Shown: positions 17,872 to 27,664, numbered from the stretch's first letter. The stretch is DNA of 64,000 nucleotides from Gammaproteobacteria bacterium (GCA_036383255.1 DASVOS010000004.1:372001-436000); one strand, 5' to 3'. Made by a program: numbers and translations. Notes: generated by a model from the letters alone, not told the origin.

Positions 17872-20800
17872 ATGAAGCTGCGCCTCGCCGCCCTGTCTTT
17901 CCTCCTCGCCACTCTCTCGGCCCAGGCCGCAGCGCCGGATCCGGCGCTCCTCGGCGGGCTCACGTGGCGGTTGATCGGGCCGTTCCGGGGCGGGCGCGTG
18001 CTCGCGGTGTCGGGCGTGCGCGGCGACCCCAAGCATTATTACTTCGGCTCGGTGGACGGCGGCGTGTGGGAGACCACCGACACCGGCCGCACCTGGCAGC
18101 CGATCTTCGATGCCATGCCGGTGGGTTCCATCGGCGCGCTCGCGGTGGCGCCCTCGGACCCGAAGGTGATCTACGTGGGAAGCGGCGAGGCGGACATGCG
18201 CTCCGACATCGCCTACGGCAACGGCATGTACAAGTCGGTGGACGGCGGCAAGACCTGGAGCCACATCGGCCTCGACGACTCGCACCAGATCGGCGAGATC
18301 CTGGTGGACCCGTCCAACGCGAACGTGCTGTTCGTGGCGGTGCTCGGCCACGCTTACGGTCCCAACACCATGCGCGGCGTGTTCCGCAGCCGCGACGGCG
18401 GCCAGACCTGGATCAAGGTGCTCTATAAGGATGCCGACACCGGCGCCATCGACCTCGCGTTCGGTGCCGACGCGAAGACCGTCTATGCCTCGCTGTGGCA
18501 GACGCGCCGCCCGCCCTGGAACGTGTATCCCGCTTCCAACGGGCCCGGCTCCGGCGTCTACAAGTCCAGCGACGGCGGCGACACCTGGGTGGAGATCACC
18601 GGCCACGGCATGCTGCGCGAGGGCCTGGGCCGCGTCGGCCTCGCCACCGCGCCCTCCAGCCCGAACGTGCTGTACGCGCTGGCGGACGCCAAGGACGGCG
18701 GCCTGTACCGCTCCGACGACGCCGGCGACCACTTCACGCTGGTGTCCTCCGACAAGCGCATCTGGACCCGCGGCTGGTACTTCGGCGGCGTGAGCGTGGA
18801 CCCGAAGGACCCGGACGTGGTGTACGTCTCCGACACCGCCATGTACAGGTCCACTGACGGCGGCAAGACCTTCCAGCCGTTCCTCGGCGACCCGACCGGC
18901 GACGACTTCCACACGCTGTGGATAGATCCGGATGACGGCAAGCGCATGATCTCGGGCGTGGACCAGGGCGCCATCATCAGCCAGAACGGCGGCGCGACCT
19001 GGACCAGCTGGTACAACCAGCCCACCGGGCAGTTCTACCACGTCACCACCGACACGCGCTTCCCGTACTGGGTGTACGGCGCGCAGCAGGATTCGGGCGC
19101 CGCCGCGGTGCCGAGCCGCACCAGCGACGGCACCGATGGCATCAACATGCGCCAGTTCCACGAGGTCACCGCCGGTGGCGAGAGCGGCAACATCGCGCCG
19201 GACCCGGAAGACCCGGACGTCGTATACGGCGGCGCCGTGGACCGGCTCGACCAGAAGAGCGAGCAGACCGCGAACGTGGACCCGACGCTCGCCTACCCGG
19301 ACATCTACCGCAGCGAATGGACGCTGCCGCTCACGTTCTCGCCCAAGGACAAGAAGGCGCTGTACTTCGGCAACCAGCACCTGTTCCGCACCCGCGACGG
19401 CGGCAAGCACTGGGACCTCTTGAGCCCCGACCTCACGCGCAAGACCCTCACGGTGCCGCCGAGCCTGGACAAGGTGTCCGCCGCCAACACCGCCACCGTG
19501 GGCGAGCGGCGCGGCGTGATCTACGCGATCGCGCCCTCGCGCTTCTCCGCCTCGGACATCTGGGCCGGCACCGACGACGGCCTCATCTGGCGCACGCGCG
19601 ACGACGGCAAGCACTGGACCGACGTCACGCCCGAGGCGCTCATCCCTTGGTCCAAGGTCGGCATCCTCGAGGCCGGGCACTTCTCCGCCGGCACCGCCTA
19701 CGCGGCGGTGGACCGCCACCGGGTGGACGACTACAAGCCCTACATCTACCGCACCCACGACGGCGGCAAGACCTGGACGCTGATCACCGACGGCATCCCG
19801 GACGGCAGCTTCGTGAATGCCGTGCGTGAGGACCCGCTGAAGCCCGGCCTGCTGTACGCCGGCACCGAGCTCGGCGTGTACGTGTCCTTCGACGACGGCG
19901 GCCGCTGGCAGCCGCTGCAGATGAACCTGCCCGTGACCTCGGTCCGCGACCTGGACGTGCACCACGACCAGTGGAGCGACGACCTCGTGATCGCGACCCA
20001 TGGCCGCGCGTTCTGGGTGTTGGACGGCATCTCCGCCCTGCGCCAGCTCGACAAGCTCGCGGCGGTGGAGCTGTTCAAGCCCGGCACCGCGGTGCGCATG
20101 CACCTCGCGGCCTTCACCGGCACGCCCATGCACCGCGATGAGCCCCAGGCCGCGAACCCGCCCAACGGCGCGCTCCTGGACTACTGGCTCGCGGCAGACG
20201 CGCAGGAGGTGACGCTGGATATCCTGGACGCCAAGGGCAAGCCGGTGCGGCACTTCTCCAGCACCGACAAGCACGCAGCGCCGGACCTCGCCAGCATCGG
20301 CGCCACGCCGGACTGGTTCCCGGCACCCACGCCGCTCCCGGCGAAGGCCGGCATGCACCGTTTCGTGTGGGACCTGCGTCACCTCGCACCGGAGGCGCTG
20401 GGCGGCGCCGACGCGAACGGCGTATGGGTGCTGCCCGGCAGCTACACCGTGAAGCTCACGGTGGACGGCAAGAGCCGGACGCGCACGCTCCAGGTGGTGA
20501 ACGACCCGCGGGTGAAGGCGAAGCCCGCCGACCTCGCGCGCCAGCAGGCGCTCGCGTTCAAGGTGCAGGCGGAACGGGCCAAGCTCGCCGGCGTGACAGC
20601 GGAAGTGAGCGGCATGCTGAAACAGCTCGCGGCCCTCGCGCCCAAGGCACCGCCTGAACTCGCCAAGCACCTCAAGGCCTTCGAGGGCCAGATCACCGCC
20701 GAGACCGAGCTGCACGCGGTGCCGCCGGGCTACGGCCAGCCGGGCGCGGCGCCGGAGAAGCTCGGCAGCCTCTCCTACGTGGCGGGCGCCATGGACGCGC

Positions 20801-20988
20801 TGCAGCCGGCGGTGGAGAACGCCGACGGCGCGCCCACGCCGGACGCGCTCAAGGGCTTCGCGCTGCAGCAGGCCAAGGCCGCCGCCGCCATCGCCGCCTG
20901 GCACAAGCTCAAGGCGGAGCGGGTGCCGGGGCTGAACGTGGAGCTCAAGGCGGCGGGGATGGACGAGCTGGGCAAGCACGGCGACTGA
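17872..20988 (+). CDS. Large secreted sortilin/VPS10-like beta-propeller protein
   Basis: The 1038-residue protein has a signal peptide (cleavage near AQAAA) and then two propeller domains built of BNR/Asp-box blades. The hallmark SxDGGxTW recurs many times: TTDTGRTWQP, SVDGGKTWSH, SRDGGQTWIK, SSDGGDTWVE, STDGGKTFQP, TRDGGKHWDL, THDGGKTWTL. The final 300 residues contain a beta-sandwich-like domain and a long charged helical tail. This matches the abundant family often annotated as glycosyl hydrolase or sortilin-like; no enzyme activity is established, and I see no glycosidase catalytic motif. A TAGAGT -10-like box precedes it. It stands alone, upstream of a LytTR regulator. Confidence 0.82.
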   Translation: MKLRLAALSFLLATLSAQAAAPDPALLGGLTWRLIGPFRGGRVLAVSGVRGDPKHYYFGSVDGGVWETTDTGRTWQPIFDAMPVGSIGALAVAPSDPKVIYVGSGEADMRSDIAYGNGMYKSVDGGKTWSHIGLDDSHQIGEILVDPSNANVLFVAVLGHAYGPNTMRGVFRSRDGGQTWIKVLYKDADTGAIDLAFGADAKTVYASLWQTRRPPWNVYPASNGPGSGVYKSSDGGDTWVEITGHGMLREGLGRVGLATAPSSPNVLYALADAKDGGLYRSDDAGDHFTLVSSDKRIWTRGWYFGGVSVDPKDPDVVYVSDTAMYRSTDGGKTFQPFLGDPTGDDFHTLWIDPDDGKRMISGVDQGAIISQNGGATWTSWYNQPTGQFYHVTTDTRFPYWVYGAQQDSGAAAVPSRTSDGTDGINMRQFHEVTAGGESGNIAPDPEDPDVVYGGAVDRLDQKSEQTANVDPTLAYPDIYRSEWTLPLTFSPKDKKALYFGNQHLFRTRDGGKHWDLLSPDLTRKTLTVPPSLDKVSAANTATVGERRGVIYAIAPSRFSASDIWAGTDDGLIWRTRDDGKHWTDVTPEALIPWSKVGILEAGHFSAGTAYAAVDRHRVDDYKPYIYRTHDGGKTWTLITDGIPDGSFVNAVREDPLKPGLLYAGTELGVYVSFDDGGRWQPLQMNLPVTSVRDLDVHHDQWSDDLVIATHGRAFWVLDGISALRQLDKLAAVELFKPGTAVRMHLAAFTGTPMHRDEPQAANPPNGALLDYWLAADAQEVTLDILDAKGKPVRHFSSTDKHAAPDLASIGATPDWFPAPTPLPAKAGMHRFVWDLRHLAPEALGGADANGVWVLPGSYTVKLTVDGKSRTRTLQVVNDPRVKAKPADLARQQALAFKVQAERAKLAGVTAEVSGMLKQLAALAPKAPPELAKHLKAFEGQITAETELHAVPPGYGQPGAAPEKLGSLSYVAGAMDALQPAVENADGAPTPDALKGFALQQAKAAAAIAAWHKLKAERVPGLNVELKAAGMDELGKHGD

Positions 20989-21022
20989 GGTACGGCCGGT
21001 TCGCCGCATGCGGCGGACCGGC

Positions 21023-21028
21023 TATCAT
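21023..21028 (+). promoter_or_regulatory. Putative -10 element of a leaderless LytTR transcript
   Basis: TATCAT ends 6 nt before a GTG at 21035 that fits the protein start. No Shine-Dalgarno sequence precedes either this GTG or the alternative ATG at 21008. Confidence 0.45.
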
Positions 21029-21034
21029 TCCCGC

Positions 21035-21895
21035 GTGAACGAGAGCCTCCAGGAACTCACGCCCGCCACTGTGCGCCGCATCGCCGTGATGCAGCTGGCG
21101 TTCTTCGCCTTGCTGCTGGCGGGCTTCGCCGTCTCCGGCACCTACACCCAGATCGCAGACCACGCCCGCGACGGGATCCCGCTCGAGTTCTGGCGGCCGT
21201 TCACCTGGGAGACCACGAGCTGCCTCGTGCTGTGGCTGCTCGTCCTCCCCATGGCCTGGTGGGTGCGGCGCTTCCCCCTGAGCCGCGCCAGCTGGATGCG
21301 CGACCTGCCGGTGCACCTCATGAGCACCGTGCCGTTCTCCCTCCTGCACGTGGCCGGGATGGTGGGGCTACGCAAGCTGGTGTACCGCCTGATGGGCGAC
21401 AACTACGACTTCGGCGCCTGGTGGCCCAACTGGCAGTACGAGTACCGCAAGGACTTCCTGGCCTACTGGATCACCGTCGGTGGCCTCGCGGCCTTCCATA
21501 TATACGGTTTGTGGCTGGACAGCCGGCGTCCTGCCCCCGTCGGTGACGGCGCGGATCCGGTGGAGGCACCCCTGGAGCGGCTGGTGGTGCGCAAGTTGAA
21601 CCGCGAGTTCATCGTGAACCTGGCGGACGTGGACCGCATCGAGGCGGACGGCAACTACGTGAGCCTCCATGTGCAGGGCAGCGTGTACCCGCTGCGCGAA
21701 TCCCTGGCGGCGCTGGAGAAGCGGCTGGACGGCAGGCGCTTCGCGCGGGTGCATCGGGGCCACATCGTGAACATCGACCGCATCCGCGAGATCCAGCCCT
21801 GGGATCACGGCGACTACCGCATCCTGTTGAAGGACGGCAGCTTCGTGAACTTCAGCCGCAGATATCGCAGCCGCCTCAGCCACCTCTTTCACTGA
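21035..21895 (+). CDS. Membrane-bound LytTR-domain transcriptional regulator
   Basis: The 286-residue protein places four transmembrane helices (about residues 15-38, 57-77, 92-115 and 136-156) before a C-terminal LytTR DNA-binding domain. That domain is recognised by FIVNLADVDRIEADGNYVSLH, RESLAALEKRL, FARVHRGHIVNIDRI and the final DGSFVNFSRRYRSRL. It lacks a receiver domain, so it probably reads a membrane signal itself. An ATG at 21008 is an alternative start, but the GTG at 21035 gives the better N-terminus and sits 6 nt after TATCAT. The stop codon lies inside the left arm of a palindromic repeat. Confidence 0.82.
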   Translation: MNESLQELTPATVRRIAVMQLAFFALLLAGFAVSGTYTQIADHARDGIPLEFWRPFTWETTSCLVLWLLVLPMAWWVRRFPLSRASWMRDLPVHLMSTVPFSLLHVAGMVGLRKLVYRLMGDNYDFGAWWPNWQYEYRKDFLAYWITVGGLAAFHIYGLWLDSRRPAPVGDGADPVEAPLERLVVRKLNREFIVNLADVDRIEADGNYVSLHVQGSVYPLRESLAALEKRLDGRRFARVHRGHIVNIDRIREIQPWDHGDYRILLKDGSFVNFSRRYRSRLSHLFH

Positions 21896-22091
21896 AAGCT
21901 GCTGCGCTCGGCGGGGCGTTGTTGCGCTTCGGCTCGCAGTCGGTCATGCGCATCAGAGTGCACTCCCTCCTGCTCGCCTCGCGCGCCTAGCCCCATTCGC
22001 TACGCTTCCTGCTTCGCTCATGGTCCAGTGCGTACATCCATGTACGCCCGCGCGGCGCATGCGCCGCGCCCTTCGCTCGCGACGCTTTCAG
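21892..22091. repeat. Palindromic repeat element, copy A (200 bp)
   Basis: The outer arms CTGAAAGC (21892-21899) and GCTTTCAG (22084-22091) are exact complements and cover the LytTR stop codon. The core opens with TGCTGCGCTCGGCGGGGCG and ends with CTTCGCTCGCGACG, as in copy B. An inserted internal hairpin GCGTACA-TCCA-TGTACGC lies at 22030-22047, which makes this copy longer than the others. No gene is seen here. Confidence 0.75.
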
Positions 22092-22109
22092 CGTAGTCCT
22101 TGCACAGAC

Positions 22110-23366
22110 TTATGGTAAGGATATTTTCAGGATCAGCGGTGCCTCCAGCTTGTCCATCGGAGCCAGTTGGCCCTTGTCGTCGAAGCGGCTCCACTGGGCA
22201 TTCGCCACCAGGTAAAGCTCGCCGTCCACCACCACGAACAGCGTCGGTTCCGGCACCCGCGGATCGGAAGCCTCCAAGACGTCCGCGCCGGTCACCGCCA
22301 GGCCGTCCTGGCTGAGCTTGAGACTTACCAACCGCTGCGGCTCGGCGCCGTTCTGGCTGGCGATGAGAGAACCGGCATGGAGCTTCAGCCCGTCCACGTA
22401 GTAGGGCGAGACATGCTCGGGCATGCGCAGCCTCAGCAGCCGGTGCGCCGGGAGCTCATAGGCATAGAGGCCGTTCGGGTAATCCGAGATGTAGAGATGG
22501 CGGCCGTCGGCCGACAGCGCGAGACCTTGGGCGGAATCCAAGGCGCCCGCCGGTGTGAGCCGTTGAAGCGCTTCCGCTCCGGGCGCCAGCCAGAACACCC
22601 CGCCGAACGCATCGGACACGTAGACGCCGCCGTCCGGGACCACGCAGAGGTCGCCGAAGGCATGCGCCGCCGTGTCCGGCGGCGCATAGCGTGCGAGCAG
22701 CTTCCCGGTACCCAAGTCGAAGCGCAGCAGCTCGGTCTTGCCGTCCAGTTTGGGGTCATAGTCCTGCATCTGGGGCAGGGCATCGCTCACGGCCCACAGC
22801 ACGCCGCGGGCGGGATCCACGGCGATGCCCAACACGCTCCACAGGCCGGCACGGCGGTCCGCGAACGGCATCTCCTTGCCGGCATGCACCCGTACGATCT
22901 TGCGCAGGTGCACGCTCGCCACGAAGAAGTCGCCGCTCCCCGGGTCGTGCGCCAGGCCCTCGGGGATGAAGTCCGGTTCGGCGAGGCGGAACGCCGGCGT
23001 CACGCGGCCCACCGGCTGCAGCAGCGCGGCGAAGCGCTGCGTCAGGGCCGGATATCCCGGCGCCTTGGCGAGTTCGGCGAACTCCGGCTTGCCGAGGTCG
23101 ATGTGGATGCCCTGGGCCGCTAGCTCGTCCAGGCCGGCCAGCGCGCCGGCGGTGTCGCCGCGCCGGGCCCGTGCCAGCGCCTGCAGGTATTCGGCACGCG
23201 GGTAGCCGGGACGAAGCTCCAGGATCTTTGCCGCGGCCGCCTCCAGCGAGACATAGTCCTGTCCGTCGGCGGCCTTCTGCAGCTGCGCCTTCAGGTCCGC
23301 CAGCTGGACGTCGGCGGATGCGCTGGAAGCGAAGGTCAGCAGCAGGGCTATATAGAAGCTGCGCAT
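22110..23366 (-). CDS. Periplasmic SMP-30/gluconolactonase-like six-blade propeller with TPR-like N-terminus
   Basis: The 418-residue protein starts at 23366 (MRSFYIALLLTFASSASA), seven nt after GGAG; the ATG at 23372 is too close to that site. After the signal peptide comes a helical TPR-like region (about residues 20-110). A propeller follows whose blades read FIPEGLAHDPGSGDFFVASV, GIAVDPARGVLWAV, GDLCVVPDGGVYVSDAFG and SADGRHLYISDYPNGLYAYEL, as in SMP-30 and strictosidine-synthase-like proteins. A lactonase role is possible but unproven. It is divergent from the PQQ dehydrogenase across 162 bp, and the adjacency suggests a shared sugar or alcohol oxidation pathway. Confidence 0.72.
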   Translation of the reverse strand: MRSFYIALLLTFASSASADVQLADLKAQLQKAADGQDYVSLEAAAAKILELRPGYPRAEYLQALARARRGDTAGALAGLDELAAQGIHIDLGKPEFAELAKAPGYPALTQRFAALLQPVGRVTPAFRLAEPDFIPEGLAHDPGSGDFFVASVHLRKIVRVHAGKEMPFADRRAGLWSVLGIAVDPARGVLWAVSDALPQMQDYDPKLDGKTELLRFDLGTGKLLARYAPPDTAAHAFGDLCVVPDGGVYVSDAFGGVFWLAPGAEALQRLTPAGALDSAQGLALSADGRHLYISDYPNGLYAYELPAHRLLRLRMPEHVSPYYVDGLKLHAGSLIASQNGAEPQRLVSLKLSQDGLAVTGADVLEASDPRVPEPTLFVVVDGELYLVANAQWSRFDDKGQLAPMDKLEAPLILKISLP

Positions 23367-23528
23367 GGGCATCTCCGGAGTGATATCCGCTTGACCGCCG
23401 GGCCGGCGCTTGGTTCCCGGCCCCGGCCTGCCGCCGCTCGTCCCAGGGCAGCGCCGCTCGTCCCATCCGCCGTGGCAATCCGCGGGTTCAGCGCTAGAGT
23501 GAGCCCATCCATGGCACGGAGCGGGGAC

Positions 23529-25460
23529 ATGCGCGGGATATTCATCTTCTTTGGGACGCTGATGCTGGGCACCGCCGTGGCGGCGCCGGATGCGGGCTGG
23601 CCCGCCTATGGCGGCGATGCCGGCGGCAGCCGCTACTCGCCCCTGGCTGAGATCACCCCCGCCAATGTGGAAGAGCTGAGGGTGGCCTGGATCTTCCGCA
23701 CCGGCGAGCTGGGGGAGGGCGTGAAGGACTGGAAGCGTTCGGCCTTCGAGGCCACGCCCATCCTCCATGACGGCGTCCTCTATCTCACCACCTCCAGCAC
23801 CGACGTGGTGGCGGTGGATGCCGCCACCGGCACGTTGCGCTGGAAGCACTCGAGCGAGGCGCGCAAGGACCTGCACTACTCCGACGGCGTGTCCCGCGGC
23901 GTGTCCCTGTGGGTGGACGAGGCGAGCTCCGCCTCCGCTCCCTGCCACGCGCGCATCTATGCACCGACCCTGGATGGCCGCCTGCTGGCCCTGGACGCGG
24001 GGGACGGCAAGCCCTGCGAGGGTTTCGGCGAGGGCGGCGCGGTCAACTTGCTCAAGGATGTGCGGTCACAATTCGAGGAAGGCGACGAGTGGCGGGATTA
24101 TCTCGTCACCTCGCCGCCGGCGATCATCGACGGCAAGGTGGTGGTGGGTTCGTCCATCGGCGACAACCGCGCCGTCGTGGAGGAGCTCGGCGTCGTGCGC
24201 GCCTTCGATGCGCGCAACGGCAAGCTGCTCTGGAGCTGGGATCCGATCCCGCGGGACCCCTCGAATCCCGTGTTCAAGGAGTGGGACGCCGGGAGCGTGA
24301 AGACCGCCAGCGCGGCCAACGCCTGGGCGCCGCTCTCGGTGGACTTGGGCAGGCACCTAGTGTTCGTGCCCACGGGCTCCGCGAGCCCGGACTTCTTCGG
24401 CGGCGAGCGTCCCGGCGACAACCGCTGGGCGAACTCGGTGGTGGCGCTGGATGCCGCCACCGGCAAGCTCGTCTGGGGCCGGCAGCTGGTGCACCACGAC
24501 ATGTGGGACTACGACGTGGCTTCGCAGCCCACGCTGGTGGACCTGGTGCACGACGGCCGGCACGTGGATGCGCTGATCCAGGCCACCAAGACCGGTTTCC
24601 TCTACACCTTCGACCGCGCCACCGGCGCGCCCCTGTTCCCCATCGTGGAGAAGCCCGTCCCGCAGGACGCGGTGCCGGGCGAGCGGCCCTCGCCGACGCA
24701 GCCCTTCCCCGCCGCGCCGCCGCCGTTGGTGCGCCAGGACCCGGTGAAGCCGGAAGAGGCCTTCGGCGTCGCGTACTTCGACAAGCGCGGCTGCAGGAAG
24801 CGCATCGAGCAGTACCGCTCAGAGGGCATCTTCCAGCCGCCTTCCACCAGGGATTCCCTCATGCGCCCCGGCAATGCCGGCGGCTCCAACTGGGGCGGCA
24901 TCGCGTTCGACCCGAAGCGCCAGATCGCCGTGGCCGACACCATGGACCTGCCGTTCGTGGTGGCGCTGGTGCCTCGGGACCAGCTGGAAGCGCAGTCGGA
25001 CGATCCGCAGTACGAGCACTGGGAGTTCGCGCGCCAGCGCGGCACGCCGTACGGCATGCGCCGCACCGCCTTCAAGTCGGGCCTGGGCATCCCCTGCGTG
25101 CGACCCCCCTGGGGCACGCTCACCGGCGTGGACATGCAGCGCGGCACCATCAAGTGGAGGATCCCGCTGGGCGATACCCCGGGCATCCACATGAACCTCG
25201 GCGTCCCGGTCCTCGGCGGACCCATCGTCACCGCTTCCGGCTTGATCTTCATCGGCGCGACCCTGACGGATGATCGCTTCCGCGCTTTCGATACCGAGAC
25301 CGGCAAGCTACTGTGGGAAGTGAAGCTGCCGGCCGGCGGCCAGGCCACGCCCATGACATATTCCGTGGATGGGCGCCAATATGTAGTCATCGCCGCGGGT
25401 GGATATAAGGGCGATTCGACCCGTGGCGACTATCTTGTCGCTTATGCTCTCCCTAGATGA
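23529..25460 (+). CDS. PQQ-dependent quinoprotein dehydrogenase
   Basis: The 643-residue protein has a signal peptide (MRGIFIFFGTLMLGTAVAA) and one large eight-blade quinoprotein propeller: GWPAYGGDAGGSRYSPLAEI, LRVAWIFRTGELG, a VVAVDAATGTLRW tryptophan-docking repeat, and LGVPVLGGPIVTASGLIFIGAT near the end. It resembles the catalytic domain of membrane glucose/quinate-type dehydrogenases, but without their N-terminal transmembrane helices, so it is probably periplasmic and passes electrons to a carrier. No cytochrome domain is fused. The start at 23529 is chosen for the signal peptide; longer in-frame starts read as non-coding. Its stop overlaps the TonB receptor start (ATGA). Confidence 0.85.
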   Translation: MRGIFIFFGTLMLGTAVAAPDAGWPAYGGDAGGSRYSPLAEITPANVEELRVAWIFRTGELGEGVKDWKRSAFEATPILHDGVLYLTTSSTDVVAVDAATGTLRWKHSSEARKDLHYSDGVSRGVSLWVDEASSASAPCHARIYAPTLDGRLLALDAGDGKPCEGFGEGGAVNLLKDVRSQFEEGDEWRDYLVTSPPAIIDGKVVVGSSIGDNRAVVEELGVVRAFDARNGKLLWSWDPIPRDPSNPVFKEWDAGSVKTASAANAWAPLSVDLGRHLVFVPTGSASPDFFGGERPGDNRWANSVVALDAATGKLVWGRQLVHHDMWDYDVASQPTLVDLVHDGRHVDALIQATKTGFLYTFDRATGAPLFPIVEKPVPQDAVPGERPSPTQPFPAAPPPLVRQDPVKPEEAFGVAYFDKRGCRKRIEQYRSEGIFQPPSTRDSLMRPGNAGGSNWGGIAFDPKRQIAVADTMDLPFVVALVPRDQLEAQSDDPQYEHWEFARQRGTPYGMRRTAFKSGLGIPCVRPPWGTLTGVDMQRGTIKWRIPLGDTPGIHMNLGVPVLGGPIVTASGLIFIGATLTDDRFRAFDTETGKLLWEVKLPAGGQATPMTYSVDGRQYVVIAAGGYKGDSTRGDYLVAYALPR

Positions 25461-27526
25461 GCATGCGTCACCTTCTCCTTTATCTCGTGCTGCTGCCAGC
25501 GACTGCCTTCGCCGATGATGTCATCGAGCTCGGGCAGGTGACCGTCACCGACACCCGCGCGCCGGTACCGCTCAGGACGCTCGCCGACAACACCACGCGC
25601 CTGGACGAGACCAGCCTCGCGCTCAAGAGCGAGACCCATCCGGCGCAGGTGTTCAGCCTGGTGCCTGGCGCCTGGGTCACGGCCGGCGGCGGCCAGGAGA
25701 GCCTCATGAGCCTGCGCTCGCCGCTATTCACGGGGCAGGGCGCCTGCGGCGCGTTCCTGCTGCTGGAGGACGGCATCCCGATCCAGCCCGCCGGTTTCTG
25801 CAACGTGAACGCGCTGTTCGAGCTTGATCTCGAGCAGGCGGCCGCGGTGGAGGTGATCCGCGGCCCGGGGTCGGTGCTCTACGGCAGCGACGCCCTGCAC
25901 GGCATCGTGAACGTGCTCACCCGCGCGCCGGACAGCGAGCCTCAAGACAGCGCGGGCCTCGAGCTCGGCAGCCACGGCTACGCGCGCGCCGAGAGCAGCG
26001 TCGGCGCCTGGGACGGCGCGCGCGGCTGGCGGCTCAGCGCGAACGCGGCCCACGACGGAGGCTTCCGCGCCGACGCCGGCTTCGACCAGCAGAAGCTGGA
26101 CATGCGCTACGACCATGCCGAAGGGGACTTGAGCGCCGAGACGCTGTTCGCATTCACCAACCTCAACCAGGACACGGCGGGCTACATCTACGGACCGGAT
26201 GCCTACAAGGACGATGCGCTGCGCGAGTCCAATCCCACGCCCGGCGCCTACCGCGATGCCCGCAGCCTGCTGCTGGCCCAGCGCTGGCAGCGGGACCTGG
26301 GCGGCGGCACCGAGCTCGACTTCACCCCCTATGCACGGCGCAACACCCAGGCCTTCGTGCAGCACTTCATCCCCGGCACGCCGGTGGAGGACAACGCCCA
26401 GAACAGCCTGGGCTGGCAGCTGATGCTGCGCACCCGGCCGTCGGATTCAGTGGAAGCGCTCTACGGCCTGGACGGCGAGTACGTGCACGGCAGCCTGCAG
26501 GAGTTCCAGCCCACGGCCCTCACCACCGGCACGCCGGAGCAGAATGCGAGCCGGCCCCAGGGCCTGCACTACGACTACGCGGTGGACAGCCGCACCCTCG
26601 CGGCCTATGCCGACCTGCGCTACACCCTGGCGCCGCGCTGGATACTGGATGGCGGCCTGAGGGCCGAGGGCGTGCGCTACAGCTACGTGAACTTCCTGCC
26701 GGCCGGCGACACCCAGGCGGATGGCACGCCCTGCGCGCTGGGGCCCTGCCTCTTCAACCGCCCGGCGGACCGCAGCGACGAGTTCGTGAACCTGCTGCCG
26801 AAAGCGGGGATCACCTGGCTCGCCTCGGACTCCCAGAGCGCCTACTTCAAGCTCGGCCGCGGCGCGCGGGCGCCCCAGGCGGCGGAACTCTACTCGCTGC
26901 AGTCCCAGCAGGATGTGGCAGACCTCAACTCCGAGACCCTGGACGACTATGAGCTGGGCTGGCGCGGCAAGGCCGGCGACTTCGGCTGGGACGCGGACAC
27001 CTACTACATGCTGAAGCGGCACTTCATCTTCCGCGACGCGAACGGCTTCAACGTCAGCGACGGCCGCACCCGGCACCGCGGGGTGGAGTTCGCGCTCTCC
27101 TACGCACTCGCGCAGCGGTGGACGCTGCTCCTGGACGGCAGCTACGCGGTGCACAGCTATGCCTTCACCGCGGCGCTGGCCCAAGGCAACAGCGTGCAGG
27201 ATGGTGACGACATGAAGTACGCGCCACGGAGCCTGGGCTCGCTGCGCCTGCGCTGGCAGCCGCAGGAGGCCACCACCCTGGAGGCGGAGTACCAGCACGT
27301 GGGCGGCTATTGGCTGGATGAGTCCGACAGCCACCGCTATGGCGGCCATGACCTCCTGAACCTGTACGCCCGCCATGCCTTAAGCGGCGGCTGGACGCTG
27401 GCGTTGCGCATCCTCAATGCCGCCGACACCGCCTACGCGGAACGCGCCGACTTCTCCTTCGGCAATTACCGCTACTTCCCGGGTGATGGGCGGCAGCTCT
27501 TCGCGGGGATCGAGAAGGCCTGGTAA
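25457..27526 (+). CDS. TonB-dependent outer-membrane receptor
   Basis: The 689-residue protein has a signal peptide (cleavage after AFA), a TonB box-like stretch DVIELGQVTVTDTR and a plug domain (LEQAAAVEVIRGPGSVLYGSDALHGIVNVLTR). A 22-strand barrel follows and ends in FAGIEKAW. The plug carries two cysteines (GACGAFLLLEDG and GFCNVN) that may form a disulfide. It is translationally coupled to the PQQ-type dehydrogenase, so its ligand may be that enzyme's substrate or PQQ itself; E. coli PqqU/YncD is a precedent for PQQ uptake, but this is inference. The stop touches the left arm of repeat copy B. Confidence 0.88.
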   Translation: MSMRHLLLYLVLLPATAFADDVIELGQVTVTDTRAPVPLRTLADNTTRLDETSLALKSETHPAQVFSLVPGAWVTAGGGQESLMSLRSPLFTGQGACGAFLLLEDGIPIQPAGFCNVNALFELDLEQAAAVEVIRGPGSVLYGSDALHGIVNVLTRAPDSEPQDSAGLELGSHGYARAESSVGAWDGARGWRLSANAAHDGGFRADAGFDQQKLDMRYDHAEGDLSAETLFAFTNLNQDTAGYIYGPDAYKDDALRESNPTPGAYRDARSLLLAQRWQRDLGGGTELDFTPYARRNTQAFVQHFIPGTPVEDNAQNSLGWQLMLRTRPSDSVEALYGLDGEYVHGSLQEFQPTALTTGTPEQNASRPQGLHYDYAVDSRTLAAYADLRYTLAPRWILDGGLRAEGVRYSYVNFLPAGDTQADGTPCALGPCLFNRPADRSDEFVNLLPKAGITWLASDSQSAYFKLGRGARAPQAAELYSLQSQQDVADLNSETLDDYELGWRGKAGDFGWDADTYYMLKRHFIFRDANGFNVSDGRTRHRGVEFALSYALAQRWTLLLDGSYAVHSYAFTAALAQGNSVQDGDDMKYAPRSLGSLRLRWQPQEATTLEAEYQHVGGYWLDESDSHRYGGHDLLNLYARHALSGGWTLALRILNAADTAYAERADFSFGNYRYFPGDGRQLFAGIEKAW

Positions 27527-27657
27527 AAATCATCTTAAAGCTGCTGCGCTCGGCAGGGCGTTGTTGCGCTCGACTCGCAATCGGTCACGTACACCAAGAG
27601 TACGCTCCCTCTGCTCGCCTAGCCCTGCCTTCGCTCGCGACGCTTTAAGATGATTTT
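27526..27657. repeat. Palindromic repeat element, copy B (132 bp)
   Basis: The arms 27526-27541 and 27642-27657 are perfect 16-nt complements (AAAATCATCTTAAAGC type). The core runs TGCTGCGCTCGGCAGGGCG, then a GTAC/GTAC mini-hairpin (CACGTAC...AGTACG), then CTTCGCTCGCGACG. The left arm begins on the last base of the TonB receptor stop codon. This is the cleanest copy of the family. Confidence 0.85.
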
Positions 27658-27664
27658 CTAGAGA

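Noticed and set aside
17743-21009. A 1088-codon open frame antisense to the sortilin-like gene
   Set aside because: It is the mirror of regularly spaced propeller codons in GC-rich DNA, with His/Arg/Val-heavy composition and no motif; the plus-strand gene has a signal peptide and Asp-boxes.
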